A stretch of DNA of 64,000 nt from NCBI RefSeq assembly GCF_902705855.1, contig NZ_CACSIJ010000012.1, positions 42,497-106,496 on the forward strand, read 5' to 3'. The translations under genes were made by a program, and so were the position numbers. A model generated the notes under the pieces. That model did not search any database. It saw only the letters and a list, made by a program, of their open reading frames with translations, and had not been told where the DNA came from. Positions 27,370-35,960 of the stretch are shown here, one piece after another. Source of the stretch: Zhongshania aliphaticivorans. GTDB lineage: Bacteria > Pseudomonadota > Gammaproteobacteria > Pseudomonadales > Spongiibacteraceae. Each line of letters starts with the position of its first letter. Within the stretch, counting starts at the first letter, position 1.

Positions 27370-28380
27370 ATGCTTTTGCCTAGCGCTAAATCAATGCCAG
27401 ACCTTATCGGCAACACCCCATTGCTTCACTTAAAGCAAGTATCAGAGCTCACCGGTTGCACTATTCTTGGTAAAGCAGAGTTTCTAAATCCCGGCGGCTC
27501 CGTTAAAGACCGCACCGCACTGGGCATTATTCGCGATGCCGAAAAAAAGGGCACGCTAAAACCCGGCGGCACCATTGTGGAAGGCACCGCAGGTAATACC
27601 GGCATTGGGCTAACCTTAATTGCCAACGCGCTGGGCTATCGCAGCGTGGTTGTCATGCCGCACAGCCAAAGCCGCGAGAAAATTGAATTGCTCGATTTAT
27701 ACGGCGCCGACCTCCGCCTCGTAGCCGCCACCAGCTACAGCGACCCCAACCACTATATTCACACCGCCCGCCGTTTAGCCGAAAGCCTTAACGAAACCGA
27801 AGCGAATGGCGCTGTATGGGCACGACAGTTTGATAATGTCGCCAATTGCGATATCCACGAAACCACCACCGGCCAAGAAATTTGGGCGCAAACTGGCGGC
27901 AATATAGATGGCTTTATTTGTGCCGTGGGTACAGGTGGTACCCTCGCAGGCGTAAGCCGCGCACTCAAAGCACACAAGCCCGACGTGACCATCGGCATTG
28001 CCGATCCCATGGGCTCATCGCTTTACAATTACTTCACCAACGGCGAATTACGCGGTGAAGGCCGCTCCATAGCGGAAGGGATTGGCATTAGCCTCGTCAC
28101 TGACAACTTGCGCCGCGCATCCGTCGACGAAGCCTTTGAAATCAGCGACGCCGAAGCACTACCCTATATCTTCGACATTCTTCGCCATGAAGGCTTATGC
28201 CTCGGCGGCTCCTCGGCCATTAATATCGCCGGCGCAGTTCGTTTGGCTCGCAAACTCGGCCCTGGCCACACCATCGTGACCATTCTTTGCGATTACGGTG
28301 ACCGCTACAAAAGCAAACTGTTTAATCCGGTATTTTTAGAAAACATGGGACTGCCCGCCCCAGACTGGACAAGAAACTAA
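27370..28380 (+). CDS. Cysteine synthase-type PLP enzyme (O-acetylserine sulfhydrylase)
   Basis: A 336-residue fold-type II PLP enzyme. The PLP Lys is K46 in GGSVKDR, with EGTAGNTGIG for the substrate loop and GTGGT for the phosphate-binding site. The protein is longer than CysK of E. coli (323) and lacks the regulatory region of CBS, so it is a CysK-like or CysM-like enzyme making cysteine from O-acetylserine. It stands alone, divergent from the doxX-rpoE-chrR operon. Confidence 0.85.
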   Translation: MLLPSAKSMPDLIGNTPLLHLKQVSELTGCTILGKAEFLNPGGSVKDRTALGIIRDAEKKGTLKPGGTIVEGTAGNTGIGLTLIANALGYRSVVVMPHSQSREKIELLDLYGADLRLVAATSYSDPNHYIHTARRLAESLNETEANGAVWARQFDNVANCDIHETTTGQEIWAQTGGNIDGFICAVGTGGTLAGVSRALKAHKPDVTIGIADPMGSSLYNYFTNGELRGEGRSIAEGIGISLVTDNLRRASVDEAFEISDAEALPYIFDILRHEGLCLGGSSAINIAGAVRLARKLGPGHTIVTILCDYGDRYKSKLFNPVFLENMGLPAPDWTRN

Positions 28381-28401
28381 GCTCCGTGCGCCCCGTATCT
28401 G

Positions 28402-28421
28402 AGGGCTGTTATTACAGCCCT
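28402..28421 (+). terminator. Weak hairpin after the cysteine synthase gene
   Basis: AGGGCTG (28402-28408) pairs with CAGCCCT (28415-28421) around TTATTA. No T-run follows, so readthrough into the P450 gene is possible. Confidence 0.35.
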
Positions 28422-28458
28422 TGCCAATAACAAATCTGACTATCGAGTTTATCTAGCC

Positions 28459-29706
28459 ATGCCGCAATGTCCTTTTGCCAATCTCTTAGATCCAGACACC
28501 TATGCGCAAGGAATGCCCTACGAGGCACTCAAAGCCATACGTCAACAGGGGCCGGTGGTAAAAATAGACGACCCCATCACCGGCGTCCCCTATTGGGCAG
28601 TTGTCGGCCAAGCAGAACTCGATTTTGTCAGCAAGAACCCAGCACTATTTTCCTCTGCCAAACGCACCGCGTTTCCCATGGAATTCCCACAGGACGAAGT
28701 AGACTTTATTCACTGCCACACCATTATCAACATGGATCCACCTCGCCATCAAAAAGTGCGACGAATCGTGCGCGAAGCCTTTACCCCCAAACGGGTAAAT
28801 TCCTATGAGCCGGCGTTTCGTGCCCACGCCAAACGCATTCTCGACTGTGTTATTGATCGCGGCGAATGCGAATTCGTAGAAGAAGTGGCCGCAGAACTCC
28901 CCCTAGTCGCAATATTAGAATTACTCGGCGTGCCAACTGAAGATCGCAAGCAATTTTTTGATTGGACAAACATCATGATGTTTGCCGACGACCCAGATAT
29001 GGCGGTCAGCGTTGAAGCCGGCCAAATTGCCGCTGGTGAATGTATTAATTACGCCCTCAAACTAGCTGCCTTGCATCGCGAAACGCCCATGAACAATATC
29101 ACCAGTGCACTGCTAGACGCCGAGGTAGACGGCGAACCCATTTCCGAAGAGGACTTTGCCTGGATGTTTATTCTCATCCTCGTTGGTGGCAATGAATCTA
29201 CCCGTACCGTTATTTCCCACGGCATGCGTTTGCTGATGGAACACCCCGAGCAACTTGAATACCTGGTTCAACACCCCGACAAAATTACGCTGGCAATTGA
29301 CGAAATTCTGCGTTACAACACCGCTTTTATTCAAATGCGTCGCACCGCAACAGAAGACCTTGAACTTGGCGGCCAGCAAATTACCACCGGCGACAAAGTC
29401 ATATTGCACTACCATGCGGTAAATCATTCAGAAGCCGTATTCGGCGATGACGCCATGCGCTTTGACGTGCGCCGCAGTGAGCGCATGCCCAAATTAGGCC
29501 AGCAAATACGCTCCTTCGGTATCGGCCAACACTTCTGCATTGGCTCCCACTTAGCACGTTTAGAATTGCAAGTTATGTTCGAAGAGATCATTCCGCGGCT
29601 GCGCAATCCGCGCCTACAAGGCAATATTGCTTATACCCGCTCCTATTTCGTTAACGGCATCAAAAACATGCATATTCGCTTTAATACGGCGGCCAAAGCC
29701 GACTAA
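28459..29706 (+). CDS. Cytochrome P450, CYP125/CYP142-like bacterial class I
   Basis: A 415-residue soluble P450. I-helix GGNEST (243-248), ExxR pair E282/R285, heme loop FGIGQHFCIGSH with Cys360. The NMDPPRHQKVR segment is typical of CYP125/142-like P450s that hydroxylate steroid or isoprenoid side chains. No ferredoxin or reductase lies beside it; it could borrow the pair at 59-61 kb. The upstream neighbour is cysteine synthase, with no clear functional link. Confidence 0.88.
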   Translation: MPQCPFANLLDPDTYAQGMPYEALKAIRQQGPVVKIDDPITGVPYWAVVGQAELDFVSKNPALFSSAKRTAFPMEFPQDEVDFIHCHTIINMDPPRHQKVRRIVREAFTPKRVNSYEPAFRAHAKRILDCVIDRGECEFVEEVAAELPLVAILELLGVPTEDRKQFFDWTNIMMFADDPDMAVSVEAGQIAAGECINYALKLAALHRETPMNNITSALLDAEVDGEPISEEDFAWMFILILVGGNESTRTVISHGMRLLMEHPEQLEYLVQHPDKITLAIDEILRYNTAFIQMRRTATEDLELGGQQITTGDKVILHYHAVNHSEAVFGDDAMRFDVRRSERMPKLGQQIRSFGIGQHFCIGSHLARLELQVMFEEIIPRLRNPRLQGNIAYTRSYFVNGIKNMHIRFNTAAKAD

Positions 29707-29772
29707 TTCGCTTTATACTCTGCCTCAAGGTATTTTAACGACGCCGCACAGCACACGGAAAAGGACTCTGTC

Positions 29773-30345
29773 ATGGAAATTGGATTAATTATTAGCCTCT
29801 GCCTCCTCGTCTTCGCCATTGCCTATGTCGTGATGCTGTATAACGGTCTCGTCAATCTCAAACACAATGTCGCCAAACACCTTGCCAATATTGATGTTCT
29901 ACTTAAGCAGCGCCACGACGAACTGCCTAAACTTATAGAAACCTGCAAACAATATATGCGCCACGAGCAAGACACCCTCACCAAGGTAATTGCCGCAAGA
30001 CAGCATGTTGCAGATGCACAATCGAATCATGATATGAAGGCCCTAGGCGCCGCCGAAACCGGTTTGCGAGCGTCGATGGGACAATTATTTGCCTTGGCAG
30101 AAAACTACCCAGAACTCAAAGCCGACCGCACCTTCACCGCATTACAAGAGCGCATATCTGCACTTGAAAACGCCATCGCTGACCGCCGCGAGGTCTACAA
30201 CGAGGCGGTTAACAATAACAATGTCCGCATAGAGCAGTTTCCAGATGTCATTATCGCCCGCTGGTTTAACTTTGGGCCCTTTGACTTACTACAGTTCCAA
30301 AAAGAAGAACTTAGCGACGTTGATGTGAAGTCACTATTTAACTAA
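29773..30345 (+). CDS. lemA: LemA-family membrane protein
   Basis: A 190-residue protein. A single N-terminal membrane segment (residues 4-24) is followed by a long helical region: YNGLVNLKHNVAKHLANIDVLLKQRHDELPKL, the LemA hallmark. The C-terminus has the conserved NNVRIEQFPDVIIARWF. Function of LemA is not known. The next gene begins right after its stop, so the two are an operon. Confidence 0.92.
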   Translation: MEIGLIISLCLLVFAIAYVVMLYNGLVNLKHNVAKHLANIDVLLKQRHDELPKLIETCKQYMRHEQDTLTKVIAARQHVADAQSNHDMKALGAAETGLRASMGQLFALAENYPELKADRTFTALQERISALENAIADRREVYNEAVNNNNVRIEQFPDVIIARWFNFGPFDLLQFQKEELSDVDVKSLFN

Positions 30346-31218
30346 ATGGAAACCGATTATTTTGCCCTAGCGATTTGCGCCCTCATCTCCCTCGTCAGCG
30401 CGGTAAGCAGCTTTAGCCGCCTAAAGACTGCGAGGGTCATTGAAGACACACCCACCTCTAAAATTCGCTCGGCCCATCAAGGTTATGTCGAACTCGTCGG
30501 CTTTGCCAAAGCCGGCCCCGAACAATTGCTGTTAAGCGGGCTAAGTCAAACCCCCTGCCTGTGGTATCGCTACAAAATTGAGCGCTATGAGTCCTCAGGT
30601 AAAAACAGCAGCTGGCGAAGTATTGAAAATAAAACCAGTGAACAGCCTTTTATCATTAACGACGGCAGTGGCGATTGCTATGTAATGCCAAATCGCGCTG
30701 AGGTCAGCACTATCCGTAAGCGTAGCTGGCAAGGTAATTCTCGCCATCCAAAAAAAACGAGTGGTATTAACCTGTTTGGCCAGCGCTATCGATATACAGA
30801 AGAAATGCTCTGCACCGACGACCTGCTTTACGTCATTGGCCTATTTGAGACCCGTCACCCACCCAGCCCCACCGCTGTGCGCGACGCTGAAATGGCTAAA
30901 ATCCTTAACGAATGGAAACAAGATTACGATAAACTTACTGACCGCTTTGACCGCAATGGCGATGGAGAAATTGACCTACAGGAATGGGAACTGGTAAGAG
31001 CCGAGGCGCTACGCAAAGCAGAGCGCCAGCAGCGCACGGCGGGGCCAGTTAACCCAGTACATACCATCAGCTATTCGCCCAATCGTAGACAACCCTATAT
31101 CATTGCCAGTTCAGAACCTGAGTCACTCAGCCGCCGCTATCGATGGCAAGCTTTGGCACTCTTGCTTGTCAGCGTGATCAGCGCTTCAATATTAATTTGG
31201 ATGCTAAGGCCGCACTAG
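30346..31218 (+). CDS. GIDE-like membrane protein with an EF-hand loop
   Basis: A 290-residue protein with a membrane segment at each end (residues 5-23 and about 265-286). The central part resembles the GIDE domain that accompanies LemA in many bacteria (QGYVELVGFAKAG, LWYRYKIER, GDCYV). Near residue 205 sits a canonical EF-hand loop, DRNGDGEIDLQE, with calcium ligands at positions 1, 3, 5, 7, 9 and 12. This addition is unusual for GIDE-like proteins and suggests calcium sensing. It starts one base after the lemA stop. Confidence 0.75.
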   Translation: METDYFALAICALISLVSAVSSFSRLKTARVIEDTPTSKIRSAHQGYVELVGFAKAGPEQLLLSGLSQTPCLWYRYKIERYESSGKNSSWRSIENKTSEQPFIINDGSGDCYVMPNRAEVSTIRKRSWQGNSRHPKKTSGINLFGQRYRYTEEMLCTDDLLYVIGLFETRHPPSPTAVRDAEMAKILNEWKQDYDKLTDRFDRNGDGEIDLQEWELVRAEALRKAERQQRTAGPVNPVHTISYSPNRRQPYIIASSEPESLSRRYRWQALALLLVSVISASILIWMLRPH

Positions 31219-31280
31219 CACGTGAACAGAGCTGCCATAAATAAGACAGAAAGACAAAGATAGAAAACAAGGACAACACT

Positions 31281-31886
31281 ATGGCTAACCGCCGCAACAC
31301 CAAACAACGCATTCTCGATATCGCTGAAGACCTCTTCGCCCAGCAAGGTTTTGGTGCCACGTCGGTAAGCGAAATTGCAGCACAGGTTGGCATTAGCAGC
31401 CCAGGTATTTATAAGCACTTTAGCAATAAGCTCGACATCTACGAACAGGTTTGCCAACGCCTATTTGAACCCTTAGCTGAAGCTACCCGCGGCATGGCCG
31501 CCGACGCAGAGTTTGCAGAAACCCGCCAACAAATCCATCAGGTTATGTCGCTGCTCGCAAATAAACCCAATACTGCAAGAATAGTTCAGCACGCCACCCT
31601 TGCGAGAGACGAGACCCTAGATTTATTAAGCGACCGCTGGTATCGAAAGTTTTTTTCCACCATCAGTGACCCCGCCAGCAATCCCGATAAAGAGTGGATT
31701 AATGTGCCCACCGCGATGGCCTTCCATTGCATGATATTGGGCTACGTCACCTTGGCCCCACTGCACAAATCCATCTTTGGCGTAGATCCACTATTACCCG
31801 AACAGCTCGAAGCGCAGCTGCAATTCCAGCAAGATATGGTCGACGGGTTAAGTAGTTTGGTTCAACGTCCAATCAAAAAAAAGTAA
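31281..31886 (+). CDS. TetR-family transcriptional regulator
   Basis: A 201-residue regulator. Helix-turn-helix at about residues 25-48 (GATSVSEIAAQVGISSPGIYKHF). The rest is helical and cannot be tied to a ligand. It follows the lemA pair by 62 bp, so it might be co-transcribed, but TetR genes often lie alone. No palindrome is evident just upstream. Confidence 0.87.
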   Translation: MANRRNTKQRILDIAEDLFAQQGFGATSVSEIAAQVGISSPGIYKHFSNKLDIYEQVCQRLFEPLAEATRGMAADAEFAETRQQIHQVMSLLANKPNTARIVQHATLARDETLDLLSDRWYRKFFSTISDPASNPDKEWINVPTAMAFHCMILGYVTLAPLHKSIFGVDPLLPEQLEAQLQFQQDMVDGLSSLVQRPIKKK

Positions 31887-31894
31887 AGCCTTGC

Positions 31895-32347
31895 CTACTC
31901 GACTAAGACTGCGGCCGCAGCTCGAATTTGCTCGCTGTACTTACCCTCCAGCAAAGCCATTTCGGTACCGTATTTAGCACGCTGCTCCGCCGTTAAATTT
32001 TTCCACGCTTGGTGCGTTGGAATATGTGCCAGCGCGGCGGCCATCTCGGTAAATACCCCAGTGTCCTTCTGATAGTTTCTATCTAATCGCGCAGTTTCTG
32101 CCAATACCGCGATACGCAACGCCAATTCACTACCGCCCAATTGGCCACCCAAATAGCAGCGCGCTAAAACATCTATCCCCTGCTGGGCATCAACTTGTTC
32201 TGCAAGCGACTCCCGCTCAGCTTGCTGCAAGGCACTTTTCTCGGCCTGTGTTTGCAAGCGCAAACGCCACAACAAGTTGCCTGCCACAGCCGCAAGTACG
32301 ACAATAATAAGCGTAGCCAACCCCAGCCACAGCGCATAATTCGACAT
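31895..32347 (-). CDS. DUF2489-like protein with one membrane segment
   Basis: A 150-residue protein. Residues 6-27 form a membrane helix; a basic and heptad-like stretch follows (AEKSALQQAERESLAEQVDAQQG). The QGIDVLARCYLGGQLGGSELALRIAVL region is like DUF2489 proteins of gammaproteobacteria, whose function is unknown. The gene lies between a TetR gene and the methionine-salvage operon and is transcribed away from both. Confidence 0.65.
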   Translation of the reverse strand: MSNYALWLGLATLIIVVLAAVAGNLLWRLRLQTQAEKSALQQAERESLAEQVDAQQGIDVLARCYLGGQLGGSELALRIAVLAETARLDRNYQKDTGVFTEMAAALAHIPTHQAWKNLTAEQRAKYGTEMALLEGKYSEQIRAAAAVLVE

Positions 32348-32505
32348 TCAAACCCCCTATCTTGGTAATAAGCGTAATACCCACACACATACCGTGTCAT
32401 CTTCAGTGCTGTGGTTGTATCTACCAGCACGAATCGCGTTTAACAAACCTAGGAGCAGAGCCTCCACTGCCTTATAATTACGGCCCCAAAAACTGGAGGT
32501 AATCA

Positions 32506-33555
32506 GTGACTACTCCTAGCGCTATCATTTGGTCAAACAATCAACTGCAATTGCTGGATCAGCGTATTCTGCCTGTGCAATGCGAATACCTCCACTACCA
32601 AGATCCCTTTGCGGTTGCCGATGCCATCCGCGCCATGGTGGTTCGCGGTGCACCTGCCATCGGCATTACCGCCGCCTACGGCATGGTGTTAGCGGCCCAG
32701 CAAATCACCAACACACCCGCCAGCGTCGCCGCATGGTGCAGCGCCCTAGCGCCGGCAAGAGAAGCTCTAGCCAACTCCCGCCCCACCGCAGTAAATTTAT
32801 TCTGGGCCCTAGACCGCTGCGATCAGGTGATCGAAGAACAAGGTAATGGCGGCAAGCTACTGCAGGCACTGACCGAACTCGCCGTACAAATCCATGCCGA
32901 AGATATTCAAATTAATAAGCGCATTGGCGACTTTGGCGCTAGCTTAATTCCCACCGACAGTATTGTGTACACACACTGCAACGCCGGCGCACTCGCAACT
33001 GGCGGCTACGGCACCGCCTTAGGGGTGATCCGCTCAGCCCACCGCGACGGCAAAATTCGCGGTGTTTTTGCTGGTGAAACCCGCCCGTGGTTACAAGGTG
33101 CCAGACTGACAAGCTGGGAGCTAATGCAGGACGGCATTCCCGTCACATTGGCCATCGAAGGTGCGGCCGCCCACATCATGCGCGAGCACCGACCAAGCTG
33201 GATGATAGTGGGCGCCGACCGCGTGGCAGCCAATGGCGATGCCGCCAATAAAATTGGTACCTACAACCTTGCCATTATTGCCAAACACCACGGAGCTAAA
33301 GTCATGGTCGCAGCGCCGACCAGCACCTTTGACGCCAATATCGACGGTCCGCAAATTCCCATTGAACGACGCCCAGCCGAAGAGATCACCCACAGCTTTG
33401 GTAAACGGATTGCGCCAGAGCAGGTGGTGACGAGCAACCCCGCCTTCGATGTCACACCCGCGCAACTCATCGATGCTATCGTTACCGAACACGGCATTAT
33501 TCATCAGCCAAACCGCGACAAGGTTCTCGCACACCTTGCGGCCGCGCAAAAATAG
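32506..33555 (+). CDS. mtnA: Methylthioribose-1-phosphate isomerase
   Basis: A 349-residue enzyme. It isomerises methylthioribose-1-phosphate to methylthioribulose-1-phosphate in the methionine-salvage pathway. RGAPAIGITAAYG and the catalytic Cys in THCNAGALAT, with the Asp in GADRVAANGD, are the signature. The GTG start follows an excellent GGAGGT site. A TATAAT (32473-32478) lies upstream without a good -35. First gene of mtnA-B-D-C. Confidence 0.95.
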   Translation: MTTPSAIIWSNNQLQLLDQRILPVQCEYLHYQDPFAVADAIRAMVVRGAPAIGITAAYGMVLAAQQITNTPASVAAWCSALAPAREALANSRPTAVNLFWALDRCDQVIEEQGNGGKLLQALTELAVQIHAEDIQINKRIGDFGASLIPTDSIVYTHCNAGALATGGYGTALGVIRSAHRDGKIRGVFAGETRPWLQGARLTSWELMQDGIPVTLAIEGAAAHIMREHRPSWMIVGADRVAANGDAANKIGTYNLAIIAKHHGAKVMVAAPTSTFDANIDGPQIPIERRPAEEITHSFGKRIAPEQVVTSNPAFDVTPAQLIDAIVTEHGIIHQPNRDKVLAHLAAAQK

Positions 33556-33566
33556 CAGGTAAGCAC

Positions 33567-34190
33567 ATGATTGATAGTAAATATTTTTATCAGCAGGCCA
33601 TTGCCCTCGCCGCCGCTGGCGAAGATCTATATCAACGTGGTTGGGTTCCAGCTACCAGTGGCAATTTTTCTGCACGGCTCGACGCATCCTCCGCCATTGT
33701 CACCGCCTCAGGCAAGCACAAGGGCCGCCTAAGCCCCACCGATTTCATTGCAGTGGATTTACAGGCCAAACCCATTAGCGAAGGCAAGCCCTCTGCCGAA
33801 ACCGAACTACACACCCAGATTTACGCGTGCTTCCCAGAGGTTGCGGCGGTATTACACTGCCATTCACCCAAGGTAACGGTAATTTCAAAAGCAAACGTAA
33901 ATGCTACGGCCATCCATTTAGAAGACTATGAACTCCTAAAAGCCTTTGACGGCATTGACACCCACGCCACCCGCGTCGATATTCCGATCTTTGACAACAC
34001 CCAAAATATTAGCGCACTCGCCGCCGAGGTAGACGCCTATTTAGCTCTTCACCCTATGTGCCCCGCCTATCTTATTCGCGGCCACGGCGTGTATTGCTGG
34101 GGCAAAGATATCGACAGCTGTATGCGTAATCTTGAAGCCTTGGATTTTCTTTTAGAGTGTGAATTAGAACTGATGCGCCTTGCGCACTAG
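33567..34190 (+). CDS. mtnB: Methylthioribulose-1-phosphate dehydratase
   Basis: A 207-residue class II aldolase/AraC-fold enzyme. Zinc ligands lie in VLHCHSP and in RGHGVY; WVPATSGNFS is the N-terminal signature. It removes water from methylthioribulose-1-phosphate. The gene lies 11 bp after mtnA in the same operon. Confidence 0.95.
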   Translation: MIDSKYFYQQAIALAAAGEDLYQRGWVPATSGNFSARLDASSAIVTASGKHKGRLSPTDFIAVDLQAKPISEGKPSAETELHTQIYACFPEVAAVLHCHSPKVTVISKANVNATAIHLEDYELLKAFDGIDTHATRVDIPIFDNTQNISALAAEVDAYLALHPMCPAYLIRGHGVYCWGKDIDSCMRNLEALDFLLECELELMRLAH

Positions 34191-34200
34191 GAGTACCGCC

Positions 34201-34746
34201 ATGAGCCAACTCACTATTTTTTCAGACGACAATGCCAAACAAGCGCTGTCTAGCAGCCGCGACCCACAGCAAATTAGCGAGCAACTCAAAGCGGTAGGTG
34301 TTCGCTTTGAACAATGGCAAACCCGCGACGACATTGTTGCCGGCGACACCCAAGAAGCTGTGCTGCGCGCCTACGATAGCGACGTAAAGCGACTTATCGC
34401 GGAGCAGGGTTATCAAAGCGTCGATGTCATCAGTATTGCCAGCGACAATCCACAAAAGGACGCGCTGCGCCTAAAGTTTTTAGACGAACACACCCACAGC
34501 GAAGACGAAGTTCGTTTTTTCGTACAGGGTCAAGGATTATTCGCCCTGCACATTGGCGACAAAGTCTTTGAAGTTTGGTGCGAGAAAGGCGACCTATTAA
34601 GCGTACCTGCCAATACCACCCATTGGTTTGACCTTGGGCCACAACCCAACCTAGTCGCAATTCGTTTCTTCAATAATCCCGACGGCTGGATTGCAAACTA
34701 CACGGGCAATGACATCGCCAGTCGCTATTCGCGGCTCGATGCCTAG
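34201..34746 (+). CDS. mtnD: Acireductone dioxygenase
   Basis: A 181-residue cupin. Metal ligands are in HTHSEDEVRFFV (His, His, Glu) and the later TTHWFD (His). It cleaves the acireductone with O2; Fe or Ni decides the product. ATG 34201 follows an AGGAG; a few further in-frame codons upstream overlap mtnB and are ignored. Third gene of the operon. Confidence 0.95.
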   Translation: MSQLTIFSDDNAKQALSSSRDPQQISEQLKAVGVRFEQWQTRDDIVAGDTQEAVLRAYDSDVKRLIAEQGYQSVDVISIASDNPQKDALRLKFLDEHTHSEDEVRFFVQGQGLFALHIGDKVFEVWCEKGDLLSVPANTTHWFDLGPQPNLVAIRFFNNPDGWIANYTGNDIASRYSRLDA

Positions 34747-34768
34747 TTCAGGCTAAAAGGAATATTTT

Positions 34769-35455
34769 GTGATCAAAGCCATCCTTACCGATATCGAAGG
34801 CACTACTAGCTCGATTCAATTTGTGCATCAGGTGCTCTTCCCCTATGCCGCAAAAAATCTGCCTGAGTTTGTTCGTCAGCATCGCGGTGACGACGCCGTT
34901 GAAGCCGCCTTAAATGAGGTCGCAAACCAAGCTAAACTCGACATAGACAATACCGAGCAATTAATTCAGCAGTTACTAGAGTGGATCGCAGAGGACAAAA
35001 AAGTCACCGCGCTAAAAGCGCTGCAGGGACTCATTTGGGATCACGGCTACCGCAACGGCGACTACCAAGCCCATATTTACCCAGACGCACTTGATGCATT
35101 AATTGAGTGGCACAAACAGGGCATCGCGTTATATGTATATTCATCTGGCTCTATTCACGCCCAGAAATTATTTTTTGGGTTTAATGAAGGCGGCGATCTT
35201 CAATATTTATTTAAAGACTACTTCGACACCACTACCGGCCCCAAACGCGAGGCCACGTCTTACCGCTTGATACAAAAGGCTATAAACCTAGCCGCGGAAA
35301 ACATTCTGTTTTTGTCGGATATCCGTGAAGAAGTGGATGCAGCGGTAGAAGTCGGCATGCATACCGCGTGGGTACAACGCGACACCGCCGCGCCGGTTTC
35401 AGATCCGCAGCATCAGTGCGTCGGCAGTTTTGCTGATATACAACTACCGAACTAA
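34769..35455 (+). CDS. mtnC: Enolase-phosphatase E1
   Basis: A 228-residue HAD-family enzyme. The nucleophile motif DIEGTTSSIQF is at residue 8 onward, and the late acid motif is FLSDIREEVDAA. It enolises and then dephosphorylates 2,3-diketo-5-methylthiopentyl-1-phosphate. GTG start with AAAAGGAA before it. Last gene of the operon. The aminotransferase and methylthioribose kinase steps are not in this window. Confidence 0.95.
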   Translation: MIKAILTDIEGTTSSIQFVHQVLFPYAAKNLPEFVRQHRGDDAVEAALNEVANQAKLDIDNTEQLIQQLLEWIAEDKKVTALKALQGLIWDHGYRNGDYQAHIYPDALDALIEWHKQGIALYVYSSGSIHAQKLFFGFNEGGDLQYLFKDYFDTTTGPKREATSYRLIQKAINLAAENILFLSDIREEVDAAVEVGMHTAWVQRDTAAPVSDPQHQCVGSFADIQLPN

Positions 35456-35477
35456 TACTAAGTTTATATCGCGCAAA

Positions 35478-35867
35478 TTATTCAGCGCGAACTAGCTTAG
35501 AAATTGACTCAATACTGCAGCGTTTAGACACACCCGCTTCTGGCACAATAATCTCATCAAACTTGGTAAGGGAATTGGTGCGGGTTTTAAACACCAATGA
35601 TTCTGTGCTTCGCAGCTGGTTGCAGCGGCTTTTCAGACTAATAAGATAATGCTCAGAAATGCCATTGCTAAACATAAAATGCTGGTTGTCTAAATAGGTC
35701 CAATCGCTGATTCGGTACGATTGAATTTGGTCAACATTTTCACCAGGGCGAAAACCGTACTCGGCCAAGCGTTCATCTAAGCCCTTGGCATCCTCTTTTA
35801 CACCGCCACATGCGAGCAATGAGAAAGCCATCAATATCAGAAGATTACGTTTTATTACCGTGCTCAT
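35478..35867 (-). CDS. Small lipoprotein, DUF6491-like
   Basis: A 129-residue lipoprotein. ATG 35867 is preceded by a perfect TGGAGGTGA ribosome site. The signal peptide ends in the lipobox LLAC (Cys at about residue 20). The mature part has SYRISDWTYLDNQHFMFSNGISEHYLISL and two later Cys. This resembles small DUF6491-type lipoproteins of gammaproteobacteria, function unknown. Further in-frame codons upstream to 35957 are dropped because of the ribosome site and lipobox. Confidence 0.8.
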   Translation of the reverse strand: MSTVIKRNLLILMAFSLLACGGVKEDAKGLDERLAEYGFRPGENVDQIQSYRISDWTYLDNQHFMFSNGISEHYLISLKSRCNQLRSTESLVFKTRTNSLTKFDEIIVPEAGVSKRCSIESISKLVRAE

Positions 35868-35960
35868 ATTCACCTCCAGATGAATGTTCGCCACATTAGT
35901 GCCATGTTCATCAGACTCTATATTCGCTATTAGGTTCGTCGTGCTGAAACACCGCAAGCC

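Noticed and set aside
33121-33549. A 142-codon open frame opposite mtnA
   Set aside because: It is fully inside a confident gene on the other strand.
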